A stretch of 64,000 bases of DNA from Linepithema humile (lineage: Eukaryota; Arthropoda; Insecta; Hymenoptera; Formicidae). The translations under genes were made by a program, and so were the position numbers. The stretch lies in NCBI RefSeq assembly GCF_040581485.1, contig NC_090132.1:9745001-9809000 (forward strand), read 5' to 3'. How positions within the stretch are numbered: the first letter of the stretch is position 1; each line of letters opens with the position of its first letter. Positions 42,071 to 55,094 of this stretch are shown here, piece by piece. The notes beneath the pieces are model-generated. The model did no database searches, was not told the DNA's origin, and saw only the letters and a program-made list of their open reading frames with translations.

Positions 42071-42296
42071 TGAAACACGATGCGCAGCAGCGGAGTTGTA
42101 ATACAAACGCCGACCTGTAAAGAAATATATCCAAATTAAAGCAGAGATAATAAATTTTGCAAATAGCAAATAATATATAAATTATTAACCTCATGGTTGT
42201 TCCGCCGTCGCCTGACGCCTTCCGGGCCTCCTTCTCCTCTTTTGATTTACTGTGGTCGTTTTTTTTGGCACACACGACAAGGTTAGGTACGCACAC
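42071..42296 (-). CDS. Candidate small spliced minus-strand gene, 5' part
   Basis: Not recognised. An ATG at 42296 opens MCVPNLVVCAKKNDHSKSKE, followed by a charged stretch to GDGGTTMR. A 75-bp AT-rich intron (42115-42189) has GTTAAT and TTTCTTTACAG borders. A 44-nt second exon (42071-42114) encodes SAFVLQLRCCASCF and ends at a consensus donor GTGAGT. An alternative start at the internal Met would give a short Arg/Cys/hydrophobic N-terminus like a mitochondrial presequence. Later exons were not found. If unspliced at that donor, the frame ends four codons later. A non-coding transcript is equally possible. Confidence 0.25.
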
Positions 42297-42317
42297 TAAT
42301 CATGTTGAAATACGACG

Positions 42318-42522
42318 ATCGCGCGACACTTTGCGTGACACTCCCGACGCGTATTTTATAACATCATAAACATCGCGCGATACTGTGCACGGCACTCCCG
42401 CATACACATTTTATCGCCTAACAACGCGAAAGAATACTTATTATGAAGAAACACTCACTCACAAAACTATAATTCGTACACTTCGGCGTTACAAAATGGC
42501 TCGGAACAAAAATCGCGCGATT
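42318..42522. promoter_or_regulatory. CpG-rich promoter-like region with repeated ATCGCGCGAT palindromes
   Basis: A 42-bp segment at 42318-42359 is repeated with changes at 42372-42413 (period 54). Each copy begins with an ATCGCGCGAT-type sequence, perfect in the second. The 12-bp palindrome AATCGCGCGATT occurs again at 42511-42522. The region lies between the minus-strand candidate gene and the plus-strand ATG at 42805, so it could act in both directions. Confidence 0.4.
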
Positions 42523-42724
42523 GCCGCGCAACAACATTGCGTGCCATCTATCTTGCAATAATCAACAACTGATTTTATGATCGTTTATTGGTAACATTAC
42601 CTACTGTAAGTTTTTAACAGATTCAGTTTGCTAAAGCGTCGACAGGAGGCGCTACCTATCTTGACGTTTCGGTTCGCGCGAATTTTACGTTTGTAAAAAG
42701 TTTGTCAATAATTTAATATATATA

Positions 42725-42829
42725 GTGCAAATACATGGAAAATTGTGATAATTATTAGCTTGCATCAGTTCTACGTACGTCCAGTAACGAAGTGCTGAAC
42801 AACAATGCGCATCTATTTATGGTGAGTAG
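42725..42829 (+). other. Conserved core of array unit 1 (ATG plus splice donor)
   Basis: The most conserved block of the array. It contains ATG at 42805-42807 in good context (AACAATG), five codons (MRIYL) and then TG|GTGAGT with the donor at 42822. It looks like the 5' UTR and short first coding exon of a gene. A candidate acceptor TTTCAG follows about 50 nt downstream but soon meets a stop, so a real downstream exon was not identified. Confidence 0.35.
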
Positions 42830-43611
42830 AGTTTTCAATGTGTATATGATTGTAGTAAAATTTCAGGTTATGCAAATGTTGACATTATTTTACTTTAACA
42901 TATACGAAGTAATGTAACACAGATTCTAGCATTAATGAAGTACATTTTTTATCACGATTATATTTACATTTGTCATAAACGATGTAGTTACGGTTGAAAA
43001 TATATGCATGCAGCATGCTGACAGAGAATAGCGTACATTTGATGATACGATTGCAATATTAAATGAACAAAGATAGAATCAGGAAATCACATATATACAC
43101 AATCTAATATTAATCTAATCTAAAATAACTTATATTAATTAATTTTATTGATAAATATATAATAAATTTCTTGTGGACAACAAGTTATATTGAAGAACGA
43201 GTATCGATGCGACATGCATATTATATACTAGATATTGGATATTTACAAGCTTATAATACAACACAGAAATATTTGTGAGCACAAGCAAGCGCGGAAAAGA
43301 TCGGCCAAATGATAGATACGATACGGTTTTCGACATGTCGGAAAATTTTATTGCTGCAATGGACATTGCGTGCCATTTGTTATAGCGATGCAACATTTAA
43401 TTATATAATCTTTTATTGGTAACATTATCCACTATAAGTTTTTAACAGTATTCCGTCGATATATTGATACACTTTATCTTCGGCAATAGCTAATTTTAAT
43501 TTACTAAAGCGTCGGCAGAGAGCGCTATCTGTCTACTAACGTTCGCGCGTTTCGGTTCGCGCGAATTCTACATTCGTAAAAAGTTCGTCAATACTTTAGC
43601 AATGTAGTGCA

Positions 43612-43712
43612 AATACATGCGAAATTGTGATAATTATTAGCTTGCATCGATTCTACGTATGTCCAGTAACGAAGTGCTGAACAACAATGCGCATCTATTT
43701 ATGATGAGTAGA
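43612..43712 (+). other. Conserved core of array unit 2 (donor lost)
   Basis: Matches the unit 1 core closely, with ATG at 43687-43689. The donor GTGAGT reads ATGAGT, so splicing at this position would be lost. This fits a decaying duplicate. Confidence 0.6.
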
Positions 43713-44413
43713 GTTGTCAATGTGTATATATGATTGTAGCAAAATTTCAGGTTATGCAAATGTGTGTTGACATTATTTTACTTTAACATATACGAAGTAA
43801 TTTAACACAGATTCTAGCATTATTGAAATATATTTTTTATCACGGTTATATTTACACTTGTCATAAACGATATAGCTATGGTTGAAAATATATGCATGCT
43901 GACGGAGAATAGCGTACGTTTGATAATACGATTGCAAATTAAATGAACAAAGATAGAATCAGGAAATCACATACATACACAATCTAATATTAATCTAATC
44001 TAATATAACTTATATTAATCGATTTTATTGATAAGTATATAATAAATTTCTTGTGGACAAGTTATATTGGAGAACGAATATCGTTGCAAAAGTGTGGAAA
44101 AAATCGGCTAAACAATAGATACGATGCGGTTTTCGACGCGTCGAAAAATTTTATTGCTGCGATGGACATTGTGTGTCATTTGTTGCAGCGATGCAAAATC
44201 TAATTATATAATTTTTTATTGGTAACATTATCTACTATAAGTTTTTAACAGTATCCCGTCGATATGTTGGTACACTTTATTTTCGGCAATAATTAATTTT
44301 AATTTGCTAAAGCGTCAGCAGAGAGCGCTATCTGTCTACAACGACTGTCTATATAATTTCGGTTCGCGCGAATTCTACGTTCGTAAAAAGTTCGTCAATA
44401 CTTTAACAAATGT

Positions 44414-44509
44414 AGTGCAAATATATGCGAAATTGTGATAATTATTAGCTTGCATCAGTTCTACGTACGTCCAGTAACGAAATGCTGAATAACAATGCGC
44501 ATCTATTTA
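44414..44509 (+). other. Conserved core of array unit 3 (donor kept)
   Basis: Matches the unit 1 core, with ATG at 44485-44487 and the donor GTGAGT intact. An extra out-of-frame upstream ATG has arisen in this copy through a G-to-A change. Confidence 0.6.
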
Positions 44510-46758
44510 TGGTGAGTAGAGTTTTCAATAGATGTATGATTATGGCAAAATTTCAGGTTATAAGCATATTAGCATTATTCTATACGAATTAATTTAACAC
44601 ATATTCTAGCATTAATAAAGTATATGTTCATATTACGATTATATTTGCATTTGTAACAAATACAGCTATGATTGAAAATATATACATGTTGGCGGAGAAT
44701 AGCATACACTTGATGATACGAGTGTAATATTAATGAATAAACTAAAATCAGGAAAACACATATATACATAACCTAACTTTTATTAATTGATTTTATTAAA
44801 AAGTATAATAATATAGTATAATAAAGTATAATAATATTCTGTTGTGGACAATAATTATATTTGAAAACGTGTATCAATGCGACATATTGTATTATATGTT
44901 GAATATTAATAAGCTTCTAATACTACGTGGACATTTTTGAATGCAAACAGGCACGACAAAAGAACGACCAAATGTAACAGATTAGATGTGGTTTTCGACG
45001 CGTCGGAAAACTTTATTGTCGTAATCCCGCGGCGTCGATAAACCCATTAAACGCACGTCGTATCGCGCTATAATGTATGCGATGGAACGTAATAAAAATC
45101 GATTTACGCGTAGTACGCATACATCCGCGCGCGCGCGCGCACGCGTTCTATCGGCCTGGCACCCTTTTCGGTGTCGCTAAAAGTTTAATCAAAGTCAGAT
45201 TAGCCGAGCTCGCCCCCGACGCCGGGGGTGCAAGACTCAGGGATCCCCGGACCCGGTTTTATTAAACGGGACTTGATTAGGGGTTGCCAAGATCCTTTCA
45301 GAGTTTGTTTTCAACTGGTTTTCATGACGGCGCTTTCATTACGCGCGTTTCACATAATTGACGCGATCATTTGCGAGGGACGAGAAAACTTTGGCCACTC
45401 GCCTTCTTAGGTTTATTTTTATTTGCGACTACCGTTCTGTCTTTACTAGTTTCAAGTTTATCCCGAAATTTTCTACTTGCAAGGACTTTATATTTAATTT
45501 ACATTGTTAAGTTGTGAATTTGTACACATTTTCTGATTGTAAGCATAATTAGAAAAGTTTTTTCTAGCACACTTTAATATAATAATAAAAAATATATATA
45601 CAGTATACGTATACTGATTTACAAATTATAATGCATAATAATCGCACGTATTATGAACGATTCTTTAGCGTTAATTTAAATTGCTCTTGATTAATTATTT
45701 TAAATAAATAAGCTATTAACAATCGATTGAATTAGAAGTCAACAGCCTTTATGAATTTCGCTGGAAAAAAAAATGGTGATAACGCATGAATAATATCAGT
45801 GTAACGCGTAATAACGAGCGCTTTCCGATGATATGCAATTCGGAACACGAAGCGTATAACTTTGGATCGGAAGCGCGATAACGACCTCTGGTAAAGACAC
45901 GATGATTAAGGGACAGCTTGCCGGAGACACATTTAGGCATTCGTGCAGGGTGGCTGGGAAGTGATTCAATCTCCGCGTAATCCTTGTAATCTCGAGGGTA
46001 TATCTCCGTGCTCCCGTGACCCGCCCCAGGGAAAAGTCCCGAACTGATTTCAATTCAGAAGTGTTTACGCGCGATTATTGTTTTCGATCACCGTGATAAT
46101 ATTGACGCGGCTTAAGACGCACTTTGCTATTGGAATTTATTACGCGTGATCGGCATTATTCAGTAACTTTTAAAGAATTTCGAAACACTCCTCATTTTCT
46201 TATTGCAATAGTACGGTTGAAGCTTTGATTTATTTAGAACAGAAGTTTATTTAGAATTGATATTTCGAAAGAGTTTATAGTCTTATTTGAATTTAATCCA
46301 GTTTCTCTTGGGTATATTTTACATCAGACATGACTATTAATTATATGCAACATGCCATTTCTCATAGTGTTATTTGCCAGCGCCGGTTACTCTTTTTTAT
46401 TTTATATGAACTTTATACGAAGGTATTTAAATTATTGTGAAATAATTTTCGTTGAATGGCAAACAAAGGTTGGAAATATCATCTGTATTATTTAATGCAT
46501 AATATAACATCTGACATATCTGTTTTCTTGCATTTCTTGCTTTTAAATTTTAAGTAATTCAATATATAATACATAAGTATAGTATTATTTCGGATATTAT
46601 TATAATGTAAATGTATTTATATTTTACAGATGAGCTTTGTGTGCGTAATTGGTGCTACGAAATATATTTGTTCCGTAATATAAAAAAATGCGCGTCGGGA
46701 ATGCCGTTTAAAGTGTCGTGCGATTTTCGTATTCGGGTACACGCGCGAGCAATGTGTC

Positions 46759-46802
46759 CGCCACGAACACGTGTGAGTGTCGCCACGAACACGTGTGAGC
46801 GT
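46759..46802. repeat. 22-bp direct repeat, two copies, each with an ACACGTGT palindrome
   Basis: Copies at 46759-46780 and 46781-46802 differ at one visible base. Each carries a CACGTG E-box within ACACGTGT, so the two E-boxes are 22 bp apart, about two helical turns. Confidence 0.85.
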
Positions 46803-49800
46803 CTCAAAGGATCACTGAGAGGAAGAGGAGGCCTAGAAAACATCGGATGACAGTAGAGCAACGATACGGTAAGTGATTTATTATAAAAATACATTTTTTT
46901 AGCGAAGAGGCTGTACATATAACATTTGATGTTTGAAAATAATTTCTACATAAGATTGAAACAATGAATGTTTTTTTTTTTTTATTACAAGTTTTGGATA
47001 CATTGATGTTTTAAATAGGTTTTTAAATTTTTACAATAATACAATGGCCTACGCACGTATTGTAACTTTATTTGGGAATTATAAAAGTACGAATTATATG
47101 AGTCTTAGTAGTTTTGCATTTGAGTGAGTAAAACAAAGCGACGAAACTGAGATACAAGAAGCGCGGAGACAAAGTGCAAATATACTCACGAAAGAGACGA
47201 ATGCCAGTAGGGATTGGTGTAACCGCGCAATAACAGCCCTCCCAAAGCGAGAGCAGAGATTGACGCAGTGTGTCGGCAGTGTTTACGTCGAGGGGTCGTA
47301 CGGGCGACTTTACCTTCCGCTCCCGTCTGGCTTAACGCTAATGAATCTGATTTGCATCTGATCCCGAACGGCCTTCGATCCATCCTCGAGGTCCCCGGAT
47401 GAATTATTTAAAGACGTTAGTCTTCCTCAGACGTGTCGATAATTGATTACACAATGTGAGTTTTCGATGCACACAGCATGCACGCTTTATCATTGCCAAT
47501 TGAATGCAACATATTTGTGTGTTACAATAGATTTTATTTCCTTAATTGTGTTATTGACTGCTTTATTAAATTATTATTACATAGTCAATTTCATAAATGA
47601 TACAATAGATGCTTTATTTATGAATCAATATGAATTTTTGCTTAGAAAAACTTAACAGATTTTAATTAATTAATTCTTCACAATTTTTAGTTTAATAAAT
47701 TTTTGATTTTAAATAATTAATTTCAAGGAAAATATTTAATGACAATAGTCATCTGTCAAATGTCTCTACAAAAATTTGCTAACAATGAAATTGTTGATCT
47801 GATGGCTTTGATAAATCGTTTGACAACAAAAAGAATAGCGTTTGATATTGCATTGATGCGCACAATGTTTTTTATGAGCAATATTTAATGTAAAAAATCA
47901 AGGGGAACGAATTGGTCTTATTTAAGAAAGTAGGTTGTGAGACTTTATCGTTCAATTGTCGACCGCTCCTTCGTTGAATTTCACTTTGCAATCGTCAGAG
48001 ATGTATTACATGACGGACGCGGTCAGTGGGTTATTTGACGTTTCACGAATGGCGCCACTTTGTACAGATTTGTCGTAAGACTGTTAAAAATGATCAGCCG
48101 TCAAAGAATCTTTAACTCACTATTATTAGTATCCACGATAATCCGTCGTTAAATTTTCAATGTTATAGCCGAGCGGTTAACTGGCGTCCGGTGATAATTT
48201 ATACTCAGATTGTCGTTTTTGAAAAGGATTAAGGAAGCATTCGTTCGTGGTTTTCCTGCTAAAATTCTTCTTTTCTTTTTCTCAATGGGTTTAAAAAAGG
48301 GCGTGTTGCCTTCTACGTCCGCTCGTGTCCGATGCAATCCTATTATTGACACGAAAACTTTCTCCCTTTATTCTCTTGTCGTTGGAAAAACACCATATTA
48401 TATTCCTGAGTTCAACGACCAAGGAAGAACACGATTATCTTTGTTGTAGCGAACGAGCAATAATCCCACAAAAGTAACTAATCGGGTGTAATACTTAACG
48501 TCACTATTTATCGCTCTGTTTTCTCGTTTTATTTTTACTCTCGCCAGAATAGATCGTGTGCGAACATAGGTCAAGAGAACTTACAACATCCGACGATTCT
48601 CGACCAAATAAACGATTACATTTTAGGAGTGCTGCTGAGAAAAATACTCGCGATTGAGTTACGTACGAATACGTGGTGTAGAATACAGATTTATATGTTT
48701 TTCCTCCCCGGCTTACTTGTAAGCTAAATTTATAATATTGCTTTGCTTATATATTTTTCAGGCAGTTTCTGAATCATGTCAAAATTTTGAATCATACACA
48801 TATAAGCAAAAAGTTTCTCACGGCGTGTGTCAATAAAGTTCATTAATATTGCGTCCTTCTTGTCTAATAATCCAATAACTCAAATGTTCGCAAATTGATC
48901 AAAGATTTGCTATTAATCTACCAACATTGCTAATTTACTTACTGGGAATATATTGGAAAATATTATAGTTGAATAGTTGAAAATTTATATTAAATTAGAT
49001 ATTTTTTTTGTAACGTTATTATTAAATATGAAATAATTAATTATTAATAATTTATATACGTTCTTTAACATGACTGTGATTTCGAAATAATGCTAAACGT
49101 TGTCTTCGGATTGAAACTTTTCTTCCTTCCCGCAATATCAGGGATCGAGTTTGCAATATTAATGTGCGATATGATAGCAATGAGATCAACGTCGCACGTG
49201 TGCCGGGATGACTTTCGGAATTAAATATGACGGCGCAAACGAGCAGTTTAGTCCCCGACGCGCGTTTGCGCAAGGGTGCAGCGCGATTTTATTTACTTAG
49301 GACTGTGTCTCGCACCCGTATGAGAATTCACGTTTGCAGAACCGGTGAATAGCGCGATGATAAAAAGCAGTCGCGCGTTGTTGATGCAAGATAATACGTT
49401 GATCTTCCACATGCAACCGCAGATGGGCTTTGGGGGACTTTGACAGCACGTGACTTGACGATGGATTAAAATTGCGGTGGGTCAGCGCAACGTTTCTCAT
49501 TTGATCGCAACGCCTGACACGTAGGATTACACATCGTGTATAATTCAATAGATTCAATGGCATTATTAAATTACGAAGCGTCATAAATAAGATCGAGTAA
49601 CCGGTTACAGAAATAATCATTGCTCTTCAAAATTCTAATCACAAATGTTTTTTTCGTATCGATTTTAGATATTTATAATGATGATTTAGAATGAAGAATT
49701 GCATATACATACAACAAAATTACTTAAAAAATTTCTTAATTATAAATGATAAATAATCTGATATAATTATATAGTCTTTATCAAATCCTTGCTCAAAGAT

Positions 49801-52800
49801 TAACTCGAGAGATGGCAAGTAGTTTCTCAAAAGAGATAGAGACGTTTGAAGTATGGATACGTACGTAGCAATCTCGGACGAATACTCTATCTACATTCAT
49901 GTTTATGCAAATCTAGATGGAATATGTAGTTATCAGTAACGGTATCAAAATCCAGAGACAAACTTTTTCACGAAGAAAGTAGGATTTAGCGGAGTCGTGT
50001 AACGATCAAGTTGTCAAGAGCGCGATTATTCGTTTCCAGTTCATGAACTCTCGGAGTGCACAATGGTGGCTAACTAGGCGTGGTTCGGTTTGAGGAGGGT
50101 CACCTGGTATATTATGCGTTGTATATACGCGTATATCCCGGGTATATGTATATACCTACTCACGGGGTTTCACACCCTGCAACATCCCTGACAGGTTGAT
50201 ACTCCGCTATACGGATGTAACGCGTGTCAAAAGCGTCAAGGTTCCTTGTCACGACACTGATGCGCGTATCCCCGAATGGAGGTTTGAAATGGTCATAATC
50301 AAGGGTTCGATTACACGATCGCTATTTTTTTTTCCTAAGCTTTAAACGCTCCTTTGGCAACTGTGCAACTAACAAATCTTCTAAACGTGCCGATTACAAA
50401 ATATCTCTCCAAGTTTCTACAATTTTTGATAGATTAAATTCTAAAAAATACTAATGCAGGATAATATTTTATGCAATCGCGCACGCACAGTTGTATTGAT
50501 TCATAAATATCGTAATTATGCCTATAATTTCTAGCCTGTGTTTGTTTTGTCGCGTTTTATCCCGCATGATTGAAGAACCGCTTTTAATTATGCATATAAT
50601 ATGGAGACAGCGTAGCACGGCCGATATGAGATTCGATTTCGACTTGGCATAAAGTTGACTCGGCTGCAGCTTCGTCCGCAGGCTCCTACTTTCCCGGTCA
50701 AAATTGTTATCCGGATTCTCATCTCCACTATTCCGCGCGTTCCACGCGTGTGTGCGCGCGCGCGTGTACATATACATACGCCGACAAAGTGACAAGCCTT
50801 ATCTGACTCACGAGATCTCGATAGTAGGGTGATGTATATGCGTGGGCGTGGCAACTCCAAGGACCAAATTATAGCCCCGCGACGTAGAGGTTGAGGATGG
50901 CACCGAGACGAGGAGGGGCAGGGAAACACCCCGGTCCCACTTTCTCTCTCTTTTTGCCTCTTTTTACACTTATTTACGCGCTGTCCATCTCTTTTTCTCC
51001 CCGTCCATCTTGCACCACCTCCTCATTCTCTCGCTCGTCTTCCATTGTTTGTCCGATGACAGGTGAGCTTGCTCTTGGACAAAATCGTGAGCGGCAGACT
51101 CGCATTCTCCTTCTGTTTTAGTTATGATTTTCTACCCGCATCGTTTGCATAAATTTGGATTAGGAAGAAAATTATCTTTCGCCTTCTCGTCTCTAAATAT
51201 TCGTCTACGCTGTCAGATGTAATCAATATTTTTGAGTAAGCGATTTCGAAAGTCTTATAATATTTCCTGGGATGCCTCATTAATATTATTTTTAAATATA
51301 TTCATTTTTTAACTTCGATCAAATAAAATACAATACGAAAATGCTTATTGAAGTAACATAATGCGACGGAAACTGCTATGATAATTTATCTACCGTTTCA
51401 GACATGAGGCAAAAACCTGTTGGCCTCGTTTTTTACCTGAGCATGTTCATTTGCCACAGCACACTAAATAAATGCATTTGTTCGTATGATTACTCACATT
51501 AGATATTGTTTCTCTCATCTGAAAAGCGTGTATTTTAATCGTATATATTTTTATGTAATGTCAAGTACTGAGAGATTATTATATACCGAGAAGCACGATA
51601 CTTAATTTTCTTCTTTCTATTGAATATATTATGCATATATTAACACTGATAATGCAAATGTCAATTATTGCTTGAATGAAAAGCGCATTACAAATGACAT
51701 TTATACAATACGTATGGTTAAATGAAGCAATAATTTATGCATTTACTCAATATGAAAAATTATTTCCGTAGAATCGTATTTTGAAATAATTCTAGAAGTG
51801 CTAAAGCACTTTTCTAAGAATCTTTTAGATTTTTGGGCGGAAATTCTTTGTCACCGGAAATTTCTTGTTACCGTAGATTTCAGAAAACATTCCAAGATCT
51901 GTTAAGTAGGTGCTGATCGTAGAATATTTGGTAAATCTCTTTAAAGCGATTAGAAAATCCACTGCTTTGCCGCGTCTTGCTTGGCCGCGATTCGCCGCTT
52001 GTCTGTGAATGAATTCGCATTATTATCAGGGATTACCTTCATCTTTCCCGTGAAAAGCTCTTTCGGATCAAGTAACTGATGGTTTAAAGATTTTCTCTTC
52101 TTTTTTTCGTGCCGCAGCTATTGTTTGTTTGCTACGGAAGATCAGCTTTTACCAGTATTTAGAATTCCATGTGCGTAACTCCATTAACTGCGAAGCCGTT
52201 CTGTCTAAGGACCGTTGCCATTCTTTTTTTTCTACTGTCACGATGGTCGGTTCAATTGGTAGATTCTGAGGTAGGGTGGAGGTTTTGAGGTCAAAACCCC
52301 TTCCAAGTTAAAAAAAGGTAATTTTGCTGGATTCGTTTCAAGAATCTTGGTAAAAAATGCATTAAAGCAGGTCGAAACTCCCCCCTCCCCCCTCTTCATT
52401 ATCGACATCAGGATCCGCTAGTGGTCGGTTCCAATGAAAACTTTAGGCGGATACAAATTCTAATATTCAAATGCTTGATACTAATTTATCATAAACATTT
52501 TGTCATAGACATATCAGTTTCAAAAGTGTAACGAATTGGTTAAATTATTATTTTTATGTATTCGTGAAAAACAAAACGGTCGCAACTGGAATGAATCTCA
52601 GGTTCCTGAGATCTCTGTATCTACAGAATTTCTGTATTTCATAAAGCAGCTGCTAAACATTCTTAGTCCCAACAATTGATCTTTAGTTAGTTCCATTTCA
52701 GTTAGGTTATAGTTGGGTCCCATAGTTTCCTTTTTACAGTTTGTCCACTATGTCTGTATACGACGCTTTGACGGAGTTCGGCTTAACTTTGTGCTCACAT

Positions 52801-55072
52801 AGTTAGGGCTCAAAAATACCTGTCCTTCGACAAAATAAAGGTCCTTGGCCCCTGTCAATTTAATTTTTGAAAAATTATAGGAATTTCTGTATTTCAACTA
52901 TAACTTCTATATATCCGTTCTTTTACGTTCGTTGACCTTTTGCGTCTACAAAAGAGTATCTTTTCTTTTTTTTACAATCGCGTATTTCTATTCTGTTTTA
53001 CATTTCTATCCGTCCGTCATTTTATTCTTTTTTAATATAAATGATAGCATTCTCTCACATAACACACCATTCAGTATTTTTTATAATTTTTTAATACAAT
53101 TTTACGATAAAGGCTTATATAATTTTCACATAATTTTGTATTACATATATACTTGAATTATTTTCTTTATTTTTATCCACGCGGAAAATATAAAATAACT
53201 TGCTTAGAAATTATTAATCTTCAATAGAATATAGCTAATCATAAATATATTGATTGTAAGAAACAGATATAAGTACAGCAAATGATCTAGTTTCTTGTGG
53301 ACGTAATTACAACTGCAATGCGCAACTCGTTCTTACTGTTGTGAAACAGTATGTTTACGGATTTGTATGTACTAGGATATCGCGTAGAATTGTAAAAGCT
53401 GGCTCTAGGGGAGACTGAACGAGATAAATGAGAAACGTGCAACAGGCGTGAATGAAACAATGGCTGGCCACGTGTCGACCAATAGCAGGAAAGGTGAGAG
53501 GAGCTACTCGCGAGTACGATTCTCTGTTAGGAGGAGCCTCTCCCGATCCATGTGATTCCTCGATCCTTTGCCTCGTAGATCGTCTATCTTTGGCATCGAA
53601 CGAACACTAATATTTTTGTCAGAAGAAACTCGATTTCAGATTTTTATATCAAGTGTTTACTTCTGGCTGTTCAGTTTGACATCAGTTTACAAGTAATTCG
53701 CCAGATAGATAGAATTGAGTAGAATTTTGTGATTGTTTTTTATCTAATAATACAACTTCTCAAAAATCTACACAGAATTCTTCGAACATTTATCCATCGA
53801 AATTGCGAGCGTTGAAGGAAATTTCTTTATATATCAAATCTTGCAATCGTAGAAGCGCAACAAACCGTGATATTATTTAAAAAATGTGAACTTGACGTTT
53901 TGTAGAGGCCACGCGTGAAGGTATTGTCTTATCGTTCGACTGACCGGTATGCACGACGATGTAATTGATCGATATCAAGGGGTACATCACTGGCAGATGT
54001 TCGAACGCGCCCTCACCTCCATCTGTCTCTTTCATAAAGTTCCACTGTTAGTATATGGCGAAGGATATGTGGTGGATGCGTGTACATACCTGCACTAAAC
54101 ACATATATCACACACAATGTGATTCGTTATATTTTATAGTACATATCTCCGTTATAAAATCAGAAAAAGTATAATCCCTTTTTATACTAAAATCAAATCG
54201 AAATTATTGCAAAACACCTAAATATGATCTGATTATTTTTGATAAAAATACCATCGAGTATTTTGTAGAACACTTTTCTAAAAACTCTGTCAATAAATTT
54301 TAAGGTTCGACGTTGATTATTTCACGGTTACATTTTTCATCATTGTACACGTGAATATACGTTAACATTAGCGTTCGTAAAAAACTATTTGTCCTTCTAG
54401 ATTTTTCTGTAGCGTGTCGACATAAATGAACCATTAGGGACGAAATGATTGGGGTATGATGTGAATAAATCTCGAGGAAACGCAATATCGAGCGAGTTTC
54501 TTCGTTCTCGTTTTACTTCATCGTGGCGGAACGAATTTAGTGGCATTTCGAATCGCGGGAGCACCCAGTAGATTCGCGCACGATCAACGCAATGCCTCGT
54601 ACACTTCGAGACCAAGTGGATATACCTAATAGGCACCTTTATACGCGAGATTCAGGCGCGCTATGGGAGGCGTGCCGCGAAAATTGCATCATTTTTCACG
54701 CTTGCGAGCGCGCGTTTGCCCGATTCAAAAATCGCGGCGCTCCTTCGCGGGAAGGAAAGAGAAAAATGTGAACGAACGGCGAAGGAAAGGGAGAAGGACA
54801 CGAAGGAACAAACACGATGCGAGAGGGAGGATGTGTGTCTTGCTGCGTTCGATAAGATCGCGAGTTTATTAATTAAGCGTCGTAGTTGGATGAGGCTTTT
54901 GAAATCTCTGGTAAATGCGCGTGCTCGTCTACCATCAAGCGTCTCAGTTGCGCTTTAAGATTTTGGAGAATACGCACGCACGCGTATATACTTAGCTAAC
55001 ATTAGTATTACTTGTTAAGTTTGAAAACGAATAAAATAAAAAAGGCTGTTAATATTTCAGCATGTTTTTCAG

Positions 55073-55094
55073 AGAGAGAGAGAGAGAGAGAGAA
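55073..55094. repeat. Short (GA)n microsatellite
   Basis: About 11 GA units in AT-rich DNA. No other feature is tied to it. Confidence 0.85.

Larger units (their letters stand above)
42584..45022 (+). repeat. Tandem array of three ~800-bp units
   Basis: Units start at a shared TTTATTGGTAAC box at 42584, 43412 and 44215, giving periods of 828 and 803 bp. The last unit fades at about 45022. Shared blocks in order are: the TTGGTAACATTA box, GCGCTA(T/C)CT box, TTTCGGTTCGCGCGAATT box, a highly conserved block of about 100 bp with an ATG, and an AT-rich tail. A partial match to the unit end is also seen at about 42523-42583. No long open frame and no transposase or terminal repeats are seen. The divergence between units, with indels, implies fairly old duplications. 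Confidence 0.9.

Noticed and set aside
42584..45022. Array units as CRISPR-like repeats or a transposon
   Set aside because: Units are about 800 bp, only three in number, diverged, and with no terminal inverted repeats, transposase or target-site duplications seen.
48160..48190. tRNA-like A-box (GCCGAGCGGTTAA)
   Set aside because: No matching B-box or cloverleaf within tRNA distance. At most a fragment of a tRNA-derived repeat.
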